In this document: positions 6,600 through 15,888 of the stretch, piece after piece
Layout: each line of letters begins with the position of its first letter
Numbering within the stretch: position 1 is the first letter of the stretch
Assembly: GCA_017428525.1 (NCBI GenBank)
Contig: JAFRQQ010000013.1
Coordinates: forward strand, 186,001-250,000
DNA: 64,000 nt
Reading direction: 5' to 3'
From: Clostridia bacterium
GTDB lineage: Bacteria > Bacillota > Clostridia > Oscillospirales > Acutalibacteraceae
Program-made: the position numbers and the translations under genes
Notes under the pieces: model-generated
Database searches by the model: none
What the model was told of the DNA's origin: nothing
What the model saw: only the letters and a program-made list of their open reading frames with translations

Positions 6600-8933
6600 A
6601 TGAAAAAAAAGCAGCAGCCCGCAGCGGTGAAGGATCACGCCTTCTCGGCCGAGCTGTGCGACTGCCTCAAAGCGGGCGGGCTGGATACCGAAAGTCTGCT
6701 CTATTGCGCGGAAGGCGATATGGACAACGACGCAGCCTACTGCGCCGCCTGGCTGAGCTTCGACAGCCGCGGCCTCTACATTGCATTCGGGCAGGCGGAC
6801 GTCGGCAAGGCCGGAAACCGCCGGCGGCTGACAACGAAATACTCCCTGCGCTCGCTGGAAGCCTATCCGGCGCAGGAAATCACTTCGCTGAAGGTCGAGC
6901 TGTATGTATCCACCGGCCGGCTGGTCGCGGAAACGCCGGAGGGTCAGAAGAGCCTGCTGCGCTTCTCGATGAGCAAGCGCGCGGAAATGGACGCCTTCGC
7001 AAAAGTCTACAACACCTATCGCGAAAGCGGCGAGGTGGAGCTGCCGCCCGAGCCGGAGCGCAAAAAAGGCGTCTGCCGTCAGTGCGGCGCGCCCTGCCCG
7101 CCGCAGAAGGATCTCTGCCGCAAGCACAGCCGGCGCTCCGCGACGGCCCTGCGCCTGTTCCGCTTTTTCGGCGGCTATGTGCCGCAGATCGCCGTCATTT
7201 TCGGCGTGATGCTGCTCGCGGCGGCCGCGGCCATTTTCGTGCCGCAGATCAGCACCCGCGCGCTCTTTGACAACGTGCTCGCCAACGCCGACGGCAAGCC
7301 GCTGCAGGAATCCCTCAAGGCGCTGGGCGTGCTGGTCGCCTCCATCTTCGGCGTGCGGCTGCTCAATACGCTGCTGACCGTGCTGCGCGAATACATCAGC
7401 GGCTCAGTCATGCCGCGCGTGATCTATGACATCAAAGTGAAAATCTTCGACGCGATGCAGCGCCTCTCCGTCAGCTTTTATTCCTCCAAGCAGACCGGCA
7501 CGCTGATGGACCGCGTGATGCGCGACGCGAACAATATCTACTGGTTTTTCGTGGACGGCGTGCCGACCATCCTGCTCGACAGCCTCACGGTCGTCGGCAT
7601 TCTGGCCATGATGTTCTTCATGAGCGTCAAGCTCACCCTCGCGGTGCTGCTCGCGCTGCCGGTGATGATCGCCGCGCTCGTGCTCGGCGACCGGATGTTC
7701 CGCCGGCTGCATCACCGCGTCTGGGCCAGCTATGCGCGGGCAAACTCCATGCTCAGCGACAGCATCAACGGCCAGCGCGTGATCAAGGCCTTTGCCACGG
7801 AGGATGCGGAATTCGAACGCTATGAGGGCCTGAGCGGCAACATCATGCGCACGGAGCTCAAGCAGATGCTCGCGGAATCCACGCTGTTCCCGCTCATGGA
7901 AGTGCTTGTGATGCTGCTCTCCACGCTCATGCTCGGCTTCGGCAGCGTCATGGTCGCGCGCGGCGAGATCACAACCGGCACGCTACTGAGCTTCACGGTC
8001 TATCTCTCCATGCTGCGCGATCCCTTTGACTTCCTGAGCTGGGTTTCCAACTGGTGGGCCCGCTGCGCGGATTCGGCGCAGCGCGTGTTTGAAATCTGCG
8101 ACGCAAAGCCCGAAATCACGGAGAAGCCCGACGCTGTTTCCTTTGACGACCTGCAGGGCGAAATCGAACTGCGGGCGCTGGAATTTGAATATGAACCGGC
8201 CCAGCCGGTGATCAAAAAGCTGGATCTGCACGTGCAGGCCGGGCAGATGCTCGGCATCGTCGGCAAGACCGGCGCGGGCAAGACCACGATCGCCAACCTG
8301 ATCGCGCGTCTGTATGACGCGAAGGGCGGCGGCGTTTATATCGACGGCATCAATGTGAAGGATCTGAAGCTGACGGAGCTGCGCCGGAATATCGGGCTGG
8401 TCTCGCAGGATATCTATCTTTTCAGCGGCTCGATCGCCGACAACATCCGCTATGCCCGACCCAATGCCGGCATGGACGAGGTGCTTGCGGCGGCAAAGGC
8501 GGCCGCGGCGCACGACTTTATCATGAAGCTGCCCGACGCCTATGAAACGCGCGTGGGCGCAGGCGGGCAGAAGCTCTCCGGCGGCGAGCGGCAGCGCATT
8601 TCCATCGCCCGCACGATCATTCAGAATCCGAAGATCCTGATTCTGGACGAGGCAACCGCCGCCATGGACACCGAAACCGAACGCCGCATCCAGCAATCCC
8701 TGCTGCAGCTGAAGACCGGACGCACCACCATCGCCATCGCGCACCGGCTCTCCACCCTGCGCGACGCGGACCAGCTGGCCGTCATCGACGACGGGCAGGT
8801 CGTGGAATGCGGCACCTTCGTGGAACTGCTGCGGCAGCGCGGCGAATTCTATCGGCAATATAAGATTCAATCCGAAGCCCTGCGCACGATCGGCATCGGC
8901 GAGGGTGAACCGGATGCGCCAAAGGAGGAATAA
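6600..8933 (+). CDS. ABC exporter half-transporter with N-terminal DUF1854-associated domain and zinc ribbon
   Basis: This 777-residue protein has an extra N-terminal region of about 155 residues, then a zinc-ribbon-like CRQCGAPCPPQKDLC (about 159-173). A six-segment type IV exporter domain (about 190-480) and a nucleotide-binding domain follow. Walker A (GKTGAGKTT) is near 553, the signature LSGGERQ near 659, Walker B ILILDEATAAMD and the H-loop AIAHRLSTL after it, so the ATPase looks active. Its stop is 2 bases from the DUF1854 gene and a second exporter follows, so the two probably form a heterodimer. Related ABC/DUF1854 pairs are known beside cyanophycin genes in Proteobacteria, but no cyanophycin gene is seen here. 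The cargo is unknown. Confidence 0.9.
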   Translation: MKKKQQPAAVKDHAFSAELCDCLKAGGLDTESLLYCAEGDMDNDAAYCAAWLSFDSRGLYIAFGQADVGKAGNRRRLTTKYSLRSLEAYPAQEITSLKVELYVSTGRLVAETPEGQKSLLRFSMSKRAEMDAFAKVYNTYRESGEVELPPEPERKKGVCRQCGAPCPPQKDLCRKHSRRSATALRLFRFFGGYVPQIAVIFGVMLLAAAAAIFVPQISTRALFDNVLANADGKPLQESLKALGVLVASIFGVRLLNTLLTVLREYISGSVMPRVIYDIKVKIFDAMQRLSVSFYSSKQTGTLMDRVMRDANNIYWFFVDGVPTILLDSLTVVGILAMMFFMSVKLTLAVLLALPVMIAALVLGDRMFRRLHHRVWASYARANSMLSDSINGQRVIKAFATEDAEFERYEGLSGNIMRTELKQMLAESTLFPLMEVLVMLLSTLMLGFGSVMVARGEITTGTLLSFTVYLSMLRDPFDFLSWVSNWWARCADSAQRVFEICDAKPEITEKPDAVSFDDLQGEIELRALEFEYEPAQPVIKKLDLHVQAGQMLGIVGKTGAGKTTIANLIARLYDAKGGGVYIDGINVKDLKLTELRRNIGLVSQDIYLFSGSIADNIRYARPNAGMDEVLAAAKAAAAHDFIMKLPDAYETRVGAGGQKLSGGERQRISIARTIIQNPKILILDEATAAMDTETERRIQQSLLQLKTGRTTIAIAHRLSTLRDADQLAVIDDGQVVECGTFVELLRQRGEFYRQYKIQSEALRTIGIGEGEPDAPKEE

Positions 8934-8935
8934 GC

Positions 8936-9460
8936 ATGGCGGAAACGAAGCAACAGAACATTTCTCCCGATGCGCTCAAAACCGCATATGTCTCGCCGGA
9001 GAACTGCGTTTTTTCCTGCGGGGCCAACGGCTTTCTGGCCGCGGAAATCAACGGCAAGGCCTGGCCGCGCGTGCTGCTGCTGCGCAGCCTGCCGCTGACC
9101 GCGCCGGAGGACTATATCTGCATCACGGATGTGGACCGCAATGAACTGGGCATCATCGAGCAGATCGGCGCCTTCTCACCGGAGCAGCAGGATCTCATCC
9201 ATGCGGAGCTCGCGCAGCGGTATTTCTGCCCGTGCGTGACCGAAATCCTCGACATCAAGGAAAAAATGGGCAATTTCTATTTCGACGTCATGATCGGCGA
9301 CTTCAAACGCTCCTTCACCGTGAAGGATATCACCAAGAGCATCCGGCAGGTGGGCAGCGCCGTGATCCTGATTGATCTGGACGGCAACCGCTTCCGGATC
9401 GATGATTTCGCGGCGATCTCCAAAAAGAGCCGCCGCAAGCTCGAGCCCTATCTGTATTAA
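8936..9460 (+). CDS. DUF1854 family protein
   Basis: This soluble 174-residue protein matches the DUF1854 pattern: an N-terminal beta-rich part with WPRVLLLRSLPLT and YICITDVDRNELG, then a centre with YFCPCVTEILDIKEKMGNFY. The end carries SAVILIDLDGNRFRIDDFAAI. It sits between the two ABC half-transporters, 2 bases after the first and 38 before the second, with its ribosome binding site (AAAGGAGG) inside the end of the upstream gene. Such proteins are found with ABC exporters of this type and may be a regulatory or cargo-binding subunit, which is inference. No catalytic motif is visible. Confidence 0.85.
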   Translation: MAETKQQNISPDALKTAYVSPENCVFSCGANGFLAAEINGKAWPRVLLLRSLPLTAPEDYICITDVDRNELGIIEQIGAFSPEQQDLIHAELAQRYFCPCVTEILDIKEKMGNFYFDVMIGDFKRSFTVKDITKSIRQVGSAVILIDLDGNRFRIDDFAAISKKSRRKLEPYLY

Positions 9461-9498
9461 ACTATTCGCGGCCGCGCGGACCGAAAGGAGGGAGTTGC

Positions 9499-11646
9499 GT
9501 GGAAACCGCCGTGACCTTTGACCTTGCGCCGGACGGCGCGCTTTGCCATGGAACGCTGCTGCTGCGCGGCGGCCGGCTGCTTGCACGCATCGGCCCGACC
9601 GTGCTGTTTGACCGCGACCTGCAGGGCGTGGAATCGCTGACGCTGCGCATCTATGTCGGCTGCGGCACGCTGGAATGCGTCATGGCCGGCGACGACGCGC
9701 TGCAGGCGCAGAGCCTGCCCGTCTGCCGCTTTTCCATGGCGGCGGCCGAAGAACTGGGCGAATTCTGCAAAGTGGTCAATTATTATATCAAAACCGGCGA
9801 GGAAGCCGAGCTCTCCCGCGCAGGCTTCCGCGTCTGCCCCACCTGCGGGCGGCACTATGCCAAGGGCATGGACGTCTGCCTGTTCTGTGTGGAAAAAACC
9901 TATCTGGGCAAGCGCCTGCTGCAGATGGCGAAGCCCTATCTGCCCCTGCTGCTGCTCAGCGGACTGCTCATGACGCTCAGCACGCTCGCCTCCACCATGC
10001 AGCCGATCCTGCATGCGCGGCTGCTGGATGATTATCTGCTCACGAGCGACGCGGCGTCCCACATCCGCGGCATCCTGCTGATCGTCGCGCTGATCGGCCT
10101 GTCGCAGGCGGCAAGCCAGATCTTCCGGATGTTCGGGCAGCGGGCGACCAACCGCGTCGGCGCGCGGCTGGCAAACGATCTGCGCCTGCAGGTCTATGAC
10201 AAAGTACAGCGGCTCTCGCTCTCCTCCATGTCGCGCAAGACCTCCGGCGACCTGATGAAGCGTGTGTCGCGCGATACCGAAACGGTGCGCGATTTCATCA
10301 CCTCGCAGGGCATCTACGCGATCGAAAAGCTGATCACCTTCATCGCGGTGCTGGTCATTCTGCTGCGCATCAGTCCGCTGCTGACCTTCCTGGTGTTCGT
10401 GCCGGTGCCGGCGGTGGTGTATGCGATCTCCCGCTTCTGGCGCTTTATCCGCCGGCGGTATGAGAAACAGTGGCGCAGCGATTCACGCACGCGCTCGATT
10501 CTGCACGATATCGTGCGCGGCATCCGCGTGGTCAAATCCTTCGGCAGCGAGGAGCGCGAGATCCGCAAATTCGACAATGCCTGCCGCCGCCTGGCGGAGA
10601 TTTCGGTGCGCAACGAACGCACCTGGGCGCTGGTCTTCCCCTTCCTGGCCTTCTTCATGGGCATCGGCGAATTCTTCGTGCTCTGGTTCGGCGGCAGCCT
10701 CGTGCTGCAGGGACGCATGTCCGCCGGGCAGCTGCTGGAATTCACGCTGTTCCTTGCCTATATCTACCAGCCGCTGCGCTGGATGAGCAGCCTGCCCCAG
10801 CGTCTGGCGCAGGTGGCCACAAGCCTTGTGAAGATTTACGAGGTGATCGACGAAAAGCAGAGCGTGGCGGATGCGGACGATCCCGTGCCCGCCGTGCTGC
10901 ACGGCGATCTGGAATTCCATGACGTGCAGTTCGGCTACGTGCCCTATGCGCCGGTGCTGCAGGAGATCAACCTCAAGGTCCGGCAGGGCGAAATGATCGG
11001 TCTGGTCGGCCATTCGGGCGCGGGCAAATCGACGCTGATCAATCTCATTCTGCGCCTTTATGACCCGGACGCAGGCAGCATCACGATCGGCGGCACGGAG
11101 ATCCGCGCCATGCGGCAGAGCGACTTCCGCGAAAAGATCGGCGTGGTGTTTCAGGAGAATTTCCTCTTTGCCGGCACGGTCTATGACAACATCGCCTATG
11201 CGCGGCGGGACGCGACGCCCGGCGAGATCATCGCCGCGGCCAAGGCGGCGAACGCGCACGACTTCATCATGAAGCTGCCGGACGGCTACAACACCGTCGT
11301 CGGCGAGGACGGCCACAATCTTTCCGGCGGCGAGCGGCAGCGCGTTTCCATTGCGCGCGCGGTGCTGCGCAACCCGGAGATCCTGATTCTGGACGAAGCG
11401 ACCAGCGCGCTCGACCCCGAGACCGAAGCAGCCATTCAGGAGGCGCTCGCGCGGCTGGTGCAGGGGCGCACGACCTTTGCGATCGCCCACCGCCTTTCGA
11501 CCCTGCGCAACGCGGACCGTCTGGTGGTCATCGAAAAGGGCCGCATTGCCGAGATCGGCACGCACAACGAACTGATGGCCGCCGGCGGCATTTACGCCGA
11601 CCTGGTCATGGCGCAGCGTCAGACGGCAAAGCTGCGCAACAACTGA
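9499..11646 (+). CDS. Second ABC exporter half-transporter with zinc-ribbon N-terminus
   Basis: This 715-residue protein has the same plan as the exporter at 6600: an N-terminal beta-rich region, a zinc ribbon (CPTCGRHYAKGMDVCLFC, starting near 113), a six-helix exporter domain (about 150-440) and an ATPase domain. Walker A (GHSGAGKS) is near 504, the signature LSGGERQ near 607, followed by ILILDEATSALD and AIAHRLSTL. The start codon is GTG at 9499, chosen for the AAAGGAGGG 6 bases upstream. No other start fits the conserved N-terminus. It is the last gene of the three-gene operon and is followed by a terminator at 11657. It probably pairs with the first exporter. Confidence 0.9.
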   Translation: METAVTFDLAPDGALCHGTLLLRGGRLLARIGPTVLFDRDLQGVESLTLRIYVGCGTLECVMAGDDALQAQSLPVCRFSMAAAEELGEFCKVVNYYIKTGEEAELSRAGFRVCPTCGRHYAKGMDVCLFCVEKTYLGKRLLQMAKPYLPLLLLSGLLMTLSTLASTMQPILHARLLDDYLLTSDAASHIRGILLIVALIGLSQAASQIFRMFGQRATNRVGARLANDLRLQVYDKVQRLSLSSMSRKTSGDLMKRVSRDTETVRDFITSQGIYAIEKLITFIAVLVILLRISPLLTFLVFVPVPAVVYAISRFWRFIRRRYEKQWRSDSRTRSILHDIVRGIRVVKSFGSEEREIRKFDNACRRLAEISVRNERTWALVFPFLAFFMGIGEFFVLWFGGSLVLQGRMSAGQLLEFTLFLAYIYQPLRWMSSLPQRLAQVATSLVKIYEVIDEKQSVADADDPVPAVLHGDLEFHDVQFGYVPYAPVLQEINLKVRQGEMIGLVGHSGAGKSTLINLILRLYDPDAGSITIGGTEIRAMRQSDFREKIGVVFQENFLFAGTVYDNIAYARRDATPGEIIAAAKAANAHDFIMKLPDGYNTVVGEDGHNLSGGERQRVSIARAVLRNPEILILDEATSALDPETEAAIQEALARLVQGRTTFAIAHRLSTLRNADRLVVIEKGRIAEIGTHNELMAAGGIYADLVMAQRQTAKLRNN

Positions 11647-11656
11647 AAACGATTCC

Positions 11657-11698
11657 GCCGGCGCTGTTCGTTTTTGCAGCGCCGGCATCTTGATTTTT
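11657..11698 (+). terminator. Rho-independent terminator of the ABC operon
   Basis: A perfect 10-pair stem, GCCGGCGCTG (11657-11666) with CAGCGCCGGC (11677-11686), is followed by a T-rich tail to 11698. The tail overlaps the -35 box of the next gene's promoter. Confidence 0.75.
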
Positions 11699-11718
11699 CC
11701 GGTTTCCTGTGCTATGAT
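11690..11718 (+). promoter_or_regulatory. Sigma-A promoter of the PAP2 gene, overlapping the upstream terminator tail
   Basis: TTGATT (11690-11695), a 17-base spacer ending in TGTGC, TATGAT (11713-11718). It lies 36 bases before the ATG at 11754. Confidence 0.7.
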
Positions 11719-11753
11719 AGAGGCGCACTCTATATCATCAAGGAGGATCTTCT

Positions 11754-12716
11754 ATGTACGGATTGATTCCGCTGGCCATGACGCTGGGAGATAAACTCGA
11801 TCAGTCCTTTTTCGGGCTGGATACCGCGATCTTCTCCTTCTTCGGCCAGCTGCAAAACAGTGTGCTGACCGTGATCGCCAAGCTGTTCACCTCGTTCGGC
11901 GATGAGGATTTCGTGATCCCCGTGGCGATTCTGGCCGTGGTGCTCTGCCTGTTCAAGCGCACGCGGAAATACGGCTTTGCCATGGTGATGGCCATTGCCG
12001 TGGGCACCGTGCTGACCAATCTCTGGCTCAAGCCCATGGTGCTGCGCGTGCGGCCCTACAACACGCTGCAGCTGACGGATTTCTGGCCGCAGTATTCCAA
12101 ATGGTACGCCGCCGTCGGCTCGCTCTCCGAAAGCGACTATTCCTTCCCCTCCGGCCACTCCACCTCGGCCTTTGAGATGGCGACCGCCGCCTTCCTTTGC
12201 CTGCTTACGGACCGCAAGGGCAAGATCGCGTGGATTCCGCCCGTGCTCGCAGTCGGCACCGCCTGCTCGCGCATCTATGTGATGGTGCATTATCCGACCG
12301 ACGTCATCGCCGGCACCCTGGTCGGCATCTGCGCCGGCGTGATCGGCTTCTTCCTCGCGAAGCTCATCTGCCTGATCGTCGAAAAGATCCCGCTGCTCGA
12401 TAAAATTGACCTCGAGCGCCTGTTCAAGAAGGGGCTGCCGCTCAAGGCCTGCACCGCGCTGGTCTGCGTCTTCCTCGCGGCGGCGCTCTGCTTCTCCTTC
12501 GGCAGACTGCTCACGGAAAGCGACGAGATCAAATGCGCCTACAACGGCAGCTATGACTGCAACAACAAGGCGCGCATCGGCGAAGAAAAATACCCGCCGA
12601 TCGACGGCAAGTATTACTGCAAGATCCACTGGAAGGAACTCTCCGGCGCGGAGAATGCCGCGGACGGTGAAAGCGCCGCCGAAGAGGTCCCCGCGGAAAC
12701 AAACGTCGCCGCCTGA
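11754..12716 (+). CDS. PAP2-family membrane phosphatase with C-terminal extracellular-type tail
   Basis: This 320-residue integral membrane protein carries the three PAP2 phosphatase motifs: KPMVLRVRP near residue 93, PSGHS near 132 and SRIYVMVHYPTD near 172, with the catalytic His residues present. It would dephosphorylate a lipid phosphate such as undecaprenyl pyrophosphate or phosphatidate at the membrane. After the last membrane segment (about 230-250) there is an unusual polar tail. It contains two Cys (IKCAYNGSYDCNNKAR), a YYCKIHWKE stretch and an acidic Ala/Glu-rich end, which is not part of the standard fold. It has its own promoter and terminator and is preceded by AAGGAGG, so it is monocistronic. 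Confidence 0.9.
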   Translation: MYGLIPLAMTLGDKLDQSFFGLDTAIFSFFGQLQNSVLTVIAKLFTSFGDEDFVIPVAILAVVLCLFKRTRKYGFAMVMAIAVGTVLTNLWLKPMVLRVRPYNTLQLTDFWPQYSKWYAAVGSLSESDYSFPSGHSTSAFEMATAAFLCLLTDRKGKIAWIPPVLAVGTACSRIYVMVHYPTDVIAGTLVGICAGVIGFFLAKLICLIVEKIPLLDKIDLERLFKKGLPLKACTALVCVFLAAALCFSFGRLLTESDEIKCAYNGSYDCNNKARIGEEKYPPIDGKYYCKIHWKELSGAENAADGESAAEEVPAETNVAA

Positions 12717-12735
12717 CAATCCTGATATACAAACG

Positions 12736-12776
12736 CACCGCCGTACGGTTTCGAAGCCGCGCGGCGGTGTTTTTTT
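12736..12776 (+). terminator. Rho-independent terminator after the PAP2 gene
   Basis: CACCGCCG (12736-12743) pairs with CGGCGGTG (12762-12769), with a possible inner helix, followed by seven T. It lies between convergent genes and mainly serves the plus strand. Confidence 0.8.
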
Positions 12777-12781
12777 CTGTT

Positions 12782-15397
12782 TTATTGCGCCTTTCGCAGC
12801 GCCAGACGTTTGCCCGTTTCCCCGAGCAGGAGCGGCACAAGGGAGAGCGCGACTGTCGTCGCCCACGCGGCGCGGCCGGGCATCACGCAGCCGAACAGAC
12901 CGGCCAGCGGCGCGATCACAACCACGCCCGCCTGCAGCGCCGTGCACACGGCGACCGCCAGCAGCATCAGCTTGTTGGAGCGCAGACCCAGGCGGGTCAG
13001 CGGCAGATCGCCGCGCAGGTTGACCGCGTGCGCGATCTCGCTCAGGCTCAGCGTGCAGAAGGCCAGCGTGCGTCCGAGCGCGATCCCGCAGTCCGGCAGC
13101 ACATGGCAGCCCAGCGCAAAGGCCAGCAGCGTCAGCGCGCCGATCAGCATACCCTCGAGCGCGATATCCAATCCCAGCCCGCCGGCAAAGAAGCCCTGCG
13201 CGGGCGGCACGGGCTTGCGCCGCATGATATCCTGCGCCGGCGGCTCGATCCCGAGCGCCATGGCCGGCAGCGAATCCGTCACCAGGTTGACCCAGAGCAG
13301 CTGGATCGGCGTGAGCGGCGCGGGATAGCCGAGCAGCGAGGAAAGAAAGACCGCGAGGATCTCGCCGATATTGGTGCCGAGCAGAAAATGCACGGCTTTT
13401 TTGATATTGTCAAAGATGCCGCGGCCCTGCGCCACGGCGCGCACGATCGTTGCAAAATGGTCGTCGGTCAAAATCATATCAGCGGCCTGCTTCGCCACAT
13501 CCGTGCCGCTTTTCCCCATTGCGCAGCCGATATCCGCCGCCTTGAGCGCAGGCGCGTCGTTGACCCCGTCGCCGGTCATGGCCACGATCTCCCCCTGCGC
13601 GCGCAGCGCCTTGACGATCTGCACCTTGTGCGCCGGTGTGACGCGGGCAAACACGCTGCAGGACGCAGCCGCACGCCTGAGCGCCGCATCGTCCATGCCG
13701 TCCAGCGCCTGCCCCGTCAGCACGGGATCCCCTTCCTTGCAGATGCCGAGCTGCCGCGCAATTGCCGACGCCGTCACCGCGTGATCGCCGGTGATCATGA
13801 CCGGACGGATACCCGCCTGCCTGCAGGTCTGCACGGCGCGCACCGCCTCCGGCCGCACGGGATCGATCATGCCGATCAGGCCGAGGAAGCAAAGCCCCGC
13901 TTCCGCGGTATCCGTCGGAGCCGATGCCTTTCGCACGGCCACCGCGATCACCCGCAGCGCCTGCGCCGCCATCTCTGTATTTGCCTGCAGCAGCGCTTGG
14001 CGCTCACCCGCCGTCAGCGTGCGCGCAAAGCCCCCGGACTGCACATGGGTGCAATGCTGCAGCACCACGTCCGGCGCGCCCTTGACGACCATTCGCAGCC
14101 CGTCGGGCACGGCGTGGATCACGCTCATGCGCTTGCGTTCCCCGCTGAAGGGCTGTTCAAAGCGGCGCGGGTAGGTTTCCGTCAGTCCCGAAACAGAAAT
14201 CCCTGCCGCCGAAGCAGCCGCAAGCAGCGCGGTTTCCGTCGGATCTCCGATCGGCGCGCCGTGCCGGCCGATCCGCGCGTTTGAGCACAGCGCCGCCGCT
14301 TCGAGCAGGGTCCTGCCGGCCGGACTGTGCGGATCGAGTGCGCCGTTTGCATCCCGCAGCGCCGTGACGGTCATCCGGTTCTGCGTGAGCGTGCCGGTTT
14401 TATCCGAACAGATCACGGTCGCCGCTCCGAGCGTTTCCACCGCCGGCAGATGCCGGATGATCGCGTTGCATTTTGCCATGCGCTGCACGCCCATGGACAG
14501 CACGACGGTCACAATCGCGGGCAGCCCCTCGGGAATGGCCGCCACAGCGAGGGAGACCGCCAGCATGAACGACGGCAGCAGACCGCTTTGCCGCAGCACG
14601 CCGATCAGAAACACGGCGGCGCAGATGGCCAGCGCGCCGGCGCCCAGGAGCCTGCCGACCCGTCCGAGCCGCTGCTGCAGCGGCGTTTCCGGCGCCGTTT
14701 CCGCCGTGAGCAGATGCGCGATCTGCCCCACCTGCGTCGCCATGCCGGTTTCCGTCACAATGGCGCGGCCGTTGCCGGCAGTGACGACCGTGGACGCAAA
14801 CAGCAGATTGCTGCACTCAGCCGGTGGGCAGGCGGCTGGCAGACAGCGCTCCGCCTGCTTTTCGCCGGAAACGGATTCTCCGGTCAGCGCGCTCTCCTGC
14901 GTGCGCAGACCGTTCGATGCGACCAGGCGCGCGTCCGCCGGCACATAATCGCCGCTTTTGAGCAGCAGCAGGTCGCCCGGAACGACGGCCGCCGCTTCGA
15001 TCCGCTGCGGCTTGCCGCCGCGCACCACGAGCGCATGCGGGGCGGATAGTGCCTGCAACGCATCAATCGCGCGCTCCGCCCGCCGCTCCTGCGCCGTACC
15101 GATGCAGGCATTGAGCAGGACGATTGCCAGAATCACCAGCGGCTCGGTCAGATTCCCCTCGCCCTCGAGCAGGGCGGTTGCGAACGAAACCGCGCAGGCG
15201 GCCAGCAGGATCAGCACGCTGAAATCCGCAAACTGCCGCAGAAACTGCAGCAGCAGCGGCGTGCGCTTTTGCGCGGTCAGCCGGTTTTCGCCCGTCTGCA
15301 GCAGCCGCTGGCGCGCAGCTGCCGCAGACAGTCCGCGCTCCGGATCCGTTTTCAGTTTTGCGGCTGTCTGCGCCGCCGTGAGCGTCTGCCACTCCAT
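12782..15397 (-). CDS. Cation-transporting P-type ATPase, calcium-type (P2A)
   Basis: This 871-residue pump has all the landmarks of a P2-type ATPase. The actuator motif LTGES lies at residues 171-175 and the transmembrane ion-site motif IPEGLP at 288-293. The phosphorylated Asp is D332 in DKTGTLT. The hinge motif TGDGVNDAPALKAAD is present and six C-terminal helices follow. The N-terminus has the cation ATPase N domain (LSAAAARQRLLQTGENRL). The PEGL motif and overall length fit bacterial SERCA-like calcium exporters, although manganese or sodium/potassium relatives cannot be excluded. The ATG at 15397 has ACGGAGG upstream. I see no good promoter of its own. It is convergent with the PAP2 gene. 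Confidence 0.93.
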   Translation of the reverse strand: MEWQTLTAAQTAAKLKTDPERGLSAAAARQRLLQTGENRLTAQKRTPLLLQFLRQFADFSVLILLAACAVSFATALLEGEGNLTEPLVILAIVLLNACIGTAQERRAERAIDALQALSAPHALVVRGGKPQRIEAAAVVPGDLLLLKSGDYVPADARLVASNGLRTQESALTGESVSGEKQAERCLPAACPPAECSNLLFASTVVTAGNGRAIVTETGMATQVGQIAHLLTAETAPETPLQQRLGRVGRLLGAGALAICAAVFLIGVLRQSGLLPSFMLAVSLAVAAIPEGLPAIVTVVLSMGVQRMAKCNAIIRHLPAVETLGAATVICSDKTGTLTQNRMTVTALRDANGALDPHSPAGRTLLEAAALCSNARIGRHGAPIGDPTETALLAAASAAGISVSGLTETYPRRFEQPFSGERKRMSVIHAVPDGLRMVVKGAPDVVLQHCTHVQSGGFARTLTAGERQALLQANTEMAAQALRVIAVAVRKASAPTDTAEAGLCFLGLIGMIDPVRPEAVRAVQTCRQAGIRPVMITGDHAVTASAIARQLGICKEGDPVLTGQALDGMDDAALRRAAASCSVFARVTPAHKVQIVKALRAQGEIVAMTGDGVNDAPALKAADIGCAMGKSGTDVAKQAADMILTDDHFATIVRAVAQGRGIFDNIKKAVHFLLGTNIGEILAVFLSSLLGYPAPLTPIQLLWVNLVTDSLPAMALGIEPPAQDIMRRKPVPPAQGFFAGGLGLDIALEGMLIGALTLLAFALGCHVLPDCGIALGRTLAFCTLSLSEIAHAVNLRGDLPLTRLGLRSNKLMLLAVAVCTALQAGVVVIAPLAGLFGCVMPGRAAWATTVALSLVPLLLGETGKRLALRKAQ

Positions 15398-15448
15398 GCG
15401 CCGACCTCCGTTTCCGCAATTCTCTTTTCACTATATGCGGCGAGGGGC

Positions 15449-15478
15449 AAAAAAATCCCCCGGGATTTCCCCGGGGGA
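15449..15478 (-). terminator. Rho-independent terminator after the AbrB-like gene
   Basis: On the minus strand a perfect 9-pair stem (arms 15478-15470 and 15464-15456, TCCCCCGGG) with a 5-base loop is followed by seven T (15455-15449). Confidence 0.85.
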
Positions 15479-15500
15479 GTCTCGTTCCTTTTGAAACGGA

Positions 15501-15743
15501 TCAGACGTCCTTGATTTTTGCGAGGCAGTTCTTGCAGATGCACTTGCCCTCGAATTCGACCAGGTCCGCCTCGCCCTTGCAGAACACGCAGCTCTCCACC
15601 GCCTTGCGGCAAAGGATCTGCTTTCCATCGGAAAACAGCTCCACCTTGCTGCCGCGCTCAATGAGCCCGAGCTCCTTGCGGATCTGCATGGGGATCACGA
15701 TACGGCCGACACTGTCGATCTCACGAATGAAGCCTGAAAACAT
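15501..15743 (-). CDS. AbrB/SpoVT-type DNA-binding protein with C-terminal zinc-binding cysteines
   Basis: This 80-residue regulator has an N-terminal swapped-hairpin AbrB domain (SVGRIVIPMQIRKELGL, residues about 11-27). The C-terminal part has two CxxC pairs, CVFC and CKNC, separated by about 15 residues, consistent with a bound zinc. Proteins of this domain type act as dimeric transition-state regulators in Clostridia and Bacilli. Its targets cannot be inferred. It has a strong promoter and terminator and is a single-gene unit. Its start is fixed by GGAGGCGAAC before the ATG at 15743. The zinc pair is absent from Bacillus AbrB itself. Confidence 0.88.
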   Translation of the reverse strand: MFSGFIREIDSVGRIVIPMQIRKELGLIERGSKVELFSDGKQILCRKAVESCVFCKGEADLVEFEGKCICKNCLAKIKDV

Positions 15744-15772
15744 GCTGTTCGCCTCCTTTTCTCCTCAAGAGT

Positions 15773-15802
15773 ATTATATCGCCGGCGCATGAAGCTTGTC
15801 AA
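15773..15802 (-). promoter_or_regulatory. Consensus sigma-A promoter for the AbrB-like gene
   Basis: On the minus strand TTGACA (15802-15797), 18 bases, TATAAT (15778-15773). Both hexamers are perfect. Confidence 0.85.
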
Positions 15803-15888
15803 GCTGTTTTCCGGCACAATTCGCGCCATTATGTCACAGTACCGCCTATTCCGCGGCGCATCCCGGGGGGCAAAGCCTGCTTCGGGCA

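Noticed and set aside
11657..11718. Riboswitch or leader regulator before the PAP2 gene
   Set aside because: The stem and T tract form a plain terminator for the ABC operon. The remaining bases are accounted for by the promoter, and the leader is too short for a riboswitch.
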